Source of the DNA: Syngnathus acus
Lineage: Eukaryota > Chordata > Actinopteri > Syngnathiformes > Syngnathidae
Assembly: GCF_901709675.1 (NCBI RefSeq)
Contig: NC_051106.1
Coordinates: 10,052,001-10,116,000, forward strand
Length of the DNA stretch: 64,000 nt
Direction: 5' to 3'
Shown: positions 62,583 to 64,000 of the stretch, one piece after another
Position numbering within the stretch: position 1 is the first letter of the stretch
Layout: every line of letters starts with the position of its first letter
Notes under the pieces: generated by a model
Told to the model about the DNA's origin: nothing
The model's input: only the letters and a program-made list of their open reading frames with translations
Databases searched by the model: none
Position numbers and translations under genes: made by a program

Positions 62583-62748
62583 CCAAAAAATGGATTTTTA
62601 CCACCTGTGGTGCTGGTGGTCCAGAAGGTCCCACTCCCTCCCAGTGCTTCAATTCTTATAGGAGCAGCAAAATCAACGTGACTGTGGGCACACGAGGGCC
62701 CTTCAAAGGTTTTCAAATGTGGCAGGTCCCTGAAACTGGCACATACAG
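62583..62748 (+). CDS. alk: ALK-family receptor, coding exon 12 (start of glycine-rich ligand-binding region)
   Basis: This exon has 166 nt, acceptor tttggcgttcag and donor AG|gtagga. It enters completing a Ser codon (T|CC) and leaves in phase 2. The frame reads KKWIFTTCGAGGPEGPTPSQ, CFNSYRSSKINVTVGTRGPF, then KGFQMWQVPETGTY. It aligns closely with human ALK [20 protein letters not shown]...[23 protein letters not shown], by my hand count about 31 of 54 positions identical. This is the beginning of the membrane-proximal glycine-rich domain that binds ALKAL (FAM150) ligands. It matches human ALK better than human LTK over the same stretch. NVT is a possible glycosylation site. This exon is the firmest evidence for the gene family. 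Confidence 0.97.
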
Positions 62749-64000
62749 GTAGGAACAAATGAGCACTTTATAGAATACCTGCATTACGTTGACTGTATTT
62801 TTTCCATTTTCATTGTTATTTGTGCAATTCTCTGCTCTTTGCTGTACTATCAAATGCCAAAGATGTCGTGCTGGTCAAAATGTATTATAATGAGTCTCTG
62901 TTGAATTGCCTCACACCGCACAATATTTGGGCACTAGTTCACTTATTCTATACATGACAAAATGTTGTTGTAATAAGTCAAGCATATCTGTATTCATTTC
63001 CATTTGACCTTTTCCCAGGTGGATCTTGACTTTTACTAACAAAGGGAAATGTGGGGAGCATTAAATCAACCAGTGATCAACCAGCTTTCCGAAAAAGCAA
63101 ATCACGAGGGAAGTTGTGATATGAATTTGGTGGTTTAGGAAGACCGCACTCTAATTAATACGGCACCGCATGTAGAGTTTCCCCAAAGGAGAGTGATTTA
63201 CCTTTGAGGATTTTTGGAAAGAAACACGTTTTGTTTTGCTATTTGTTTGAATTGAGATGCAGTGACTGATTTGCGATGATTTGTGAAACGTTCAAAATTG
63301 TCAAATACACACATTGTGCAAAACTGGCATACTTGTACAGCTCACACAAAAAGCATCTTTCGGGAGCAAATCCAGTTTGGAACAGCATAACAATGCACAC
63401 TCCTCCCGCCCGCCCACTTCTTCCTCTCCTGTGTGCATGGCATCAGCATGGCATCAAGGCTCCTCAAGAGAACAGAGGAGTAGAGAAGAGAATTTTCAAA
63501 AATACATCAACAGTCAGCCTGGGCACATTGTCCTCAAACTGCACTCTACACTAGAATTCAATATGTAGCATCAATCACTGCGGGCAGCCATCAATATTTA
63601 CCCTGTGGGCATTTTATGAAAACATGGAGGCATTTATGTTGAATTGGACTTCTCACCTCCCACTCAGCCCTGCCCTGCTACGTGTCTTGAGTCTTACTAA
63701 CAGCCATCATGACACATGTCCCAGAGTTTGTTGGGGTTTTTATTTTTGTTTTTTTTTAGAAAAAGACCTCCAAACCTCAAAATCGAAGCCTTGATGCCGC
63801 TCGGTTATCCGGCAGAGCCAGTAAATGAACTTGACAGACGGCCACAGAGATGAATGTGCGCTCTGCATCTCCCAAAAGTCATTAGGCAAACAGCTGAGGT
63901 AGCTAGCGAGCACCAGGCAGTGTTCTCTCTCCACCGAGCAAAACCACCAGGGAAGAGCAATATTGAAGCACTCCCAAAAACCAATCAATTTTTTTTTTTT
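62749..64000 (+). other. alk: Start of intron 12 of the alk-like gene (partial)
   Basis: The next expected exon would encode the SISGYGAAGGKGGK-like core of the glycine-rich domain. I find no such frame up to 64000, so it lies beyond the window. No repeat or gene was recognised here apart from T-rich runs near 63730 and at the end. Confidence 0.8.

Noticed and set aside
1-64000. CRISPR array, operon, phage or bacterial defence system
   Set aside because: The sequence is eukaryotic intronic DNA with spliced exons; the regular repeats are microsatellites without spacers.

Overview
The window is vertebrate nuclear DNA, most likely from a percomorph teleost. It is AT-rich and almost entirely intronic. 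It carries fish-type repeats: L2-clade LINE fragments, tRNA-headed SINEs, a 361-bp solo LTR and many microsatellites. A tentative guess of a syngnathid-like fish rests only on how familiar some of the repeats look.

One gene is supported. It is an anaplastic lymphoma kinase (ALK/LTK family) receptor tyrosine kinase on the + strand. Eleven internal coding exons lie between 8161 and 62748. All ten junctions agree in reading phase, giving 1519 nt (about 506 codons) with no frame break. In order they encode the end of the N-terminal region, MAM domain 1 (8996-37205), an LDL-receptor class A module (46253-46384), MAM domain 2 (49344-55727), a Pro/Ser/Thr/Gly-rich linker (58783-58905) and the start of the glycine-rich ligand-binding region (62583-62748). 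The first coding exon (signal peptide) must lie upstream of base 1. The rest of the glycine-rich region, the transmembrane segment and the kinase domain must lie downstream of base 64000. The symbol alk is used, but fish ltk may share this extracellular layout, so the paralogue is not settled.

Layout: 1-8160 is upstream intron with SINE, L2 LINE and hAT-like remnants. 8161-9145 holds two exons separated by a 730-bp intron containing a long CT tract. 9146-21524, 21730-37074 and 37206-46252 are large introns with scattered repeats. The most notable items there are a 35-bp perfect inverted repeat at 31459 and a tiny terminal-inverted-repeat element at 38761. From 46253 to 62748 the exons are closer together. 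A solo LTR with a perfect 5-bp target duplication lies in the 1.2-kb intron before the fourth MAM2-side exon, and a tRNA-derived SINE sits 84 bp before another exon.

There is no operon, CRISPR array or defence system. I saw no convincing second protein-coding gene on either strand. The remaining open frames are chance frames, microsatellite translations or LINE remnants.
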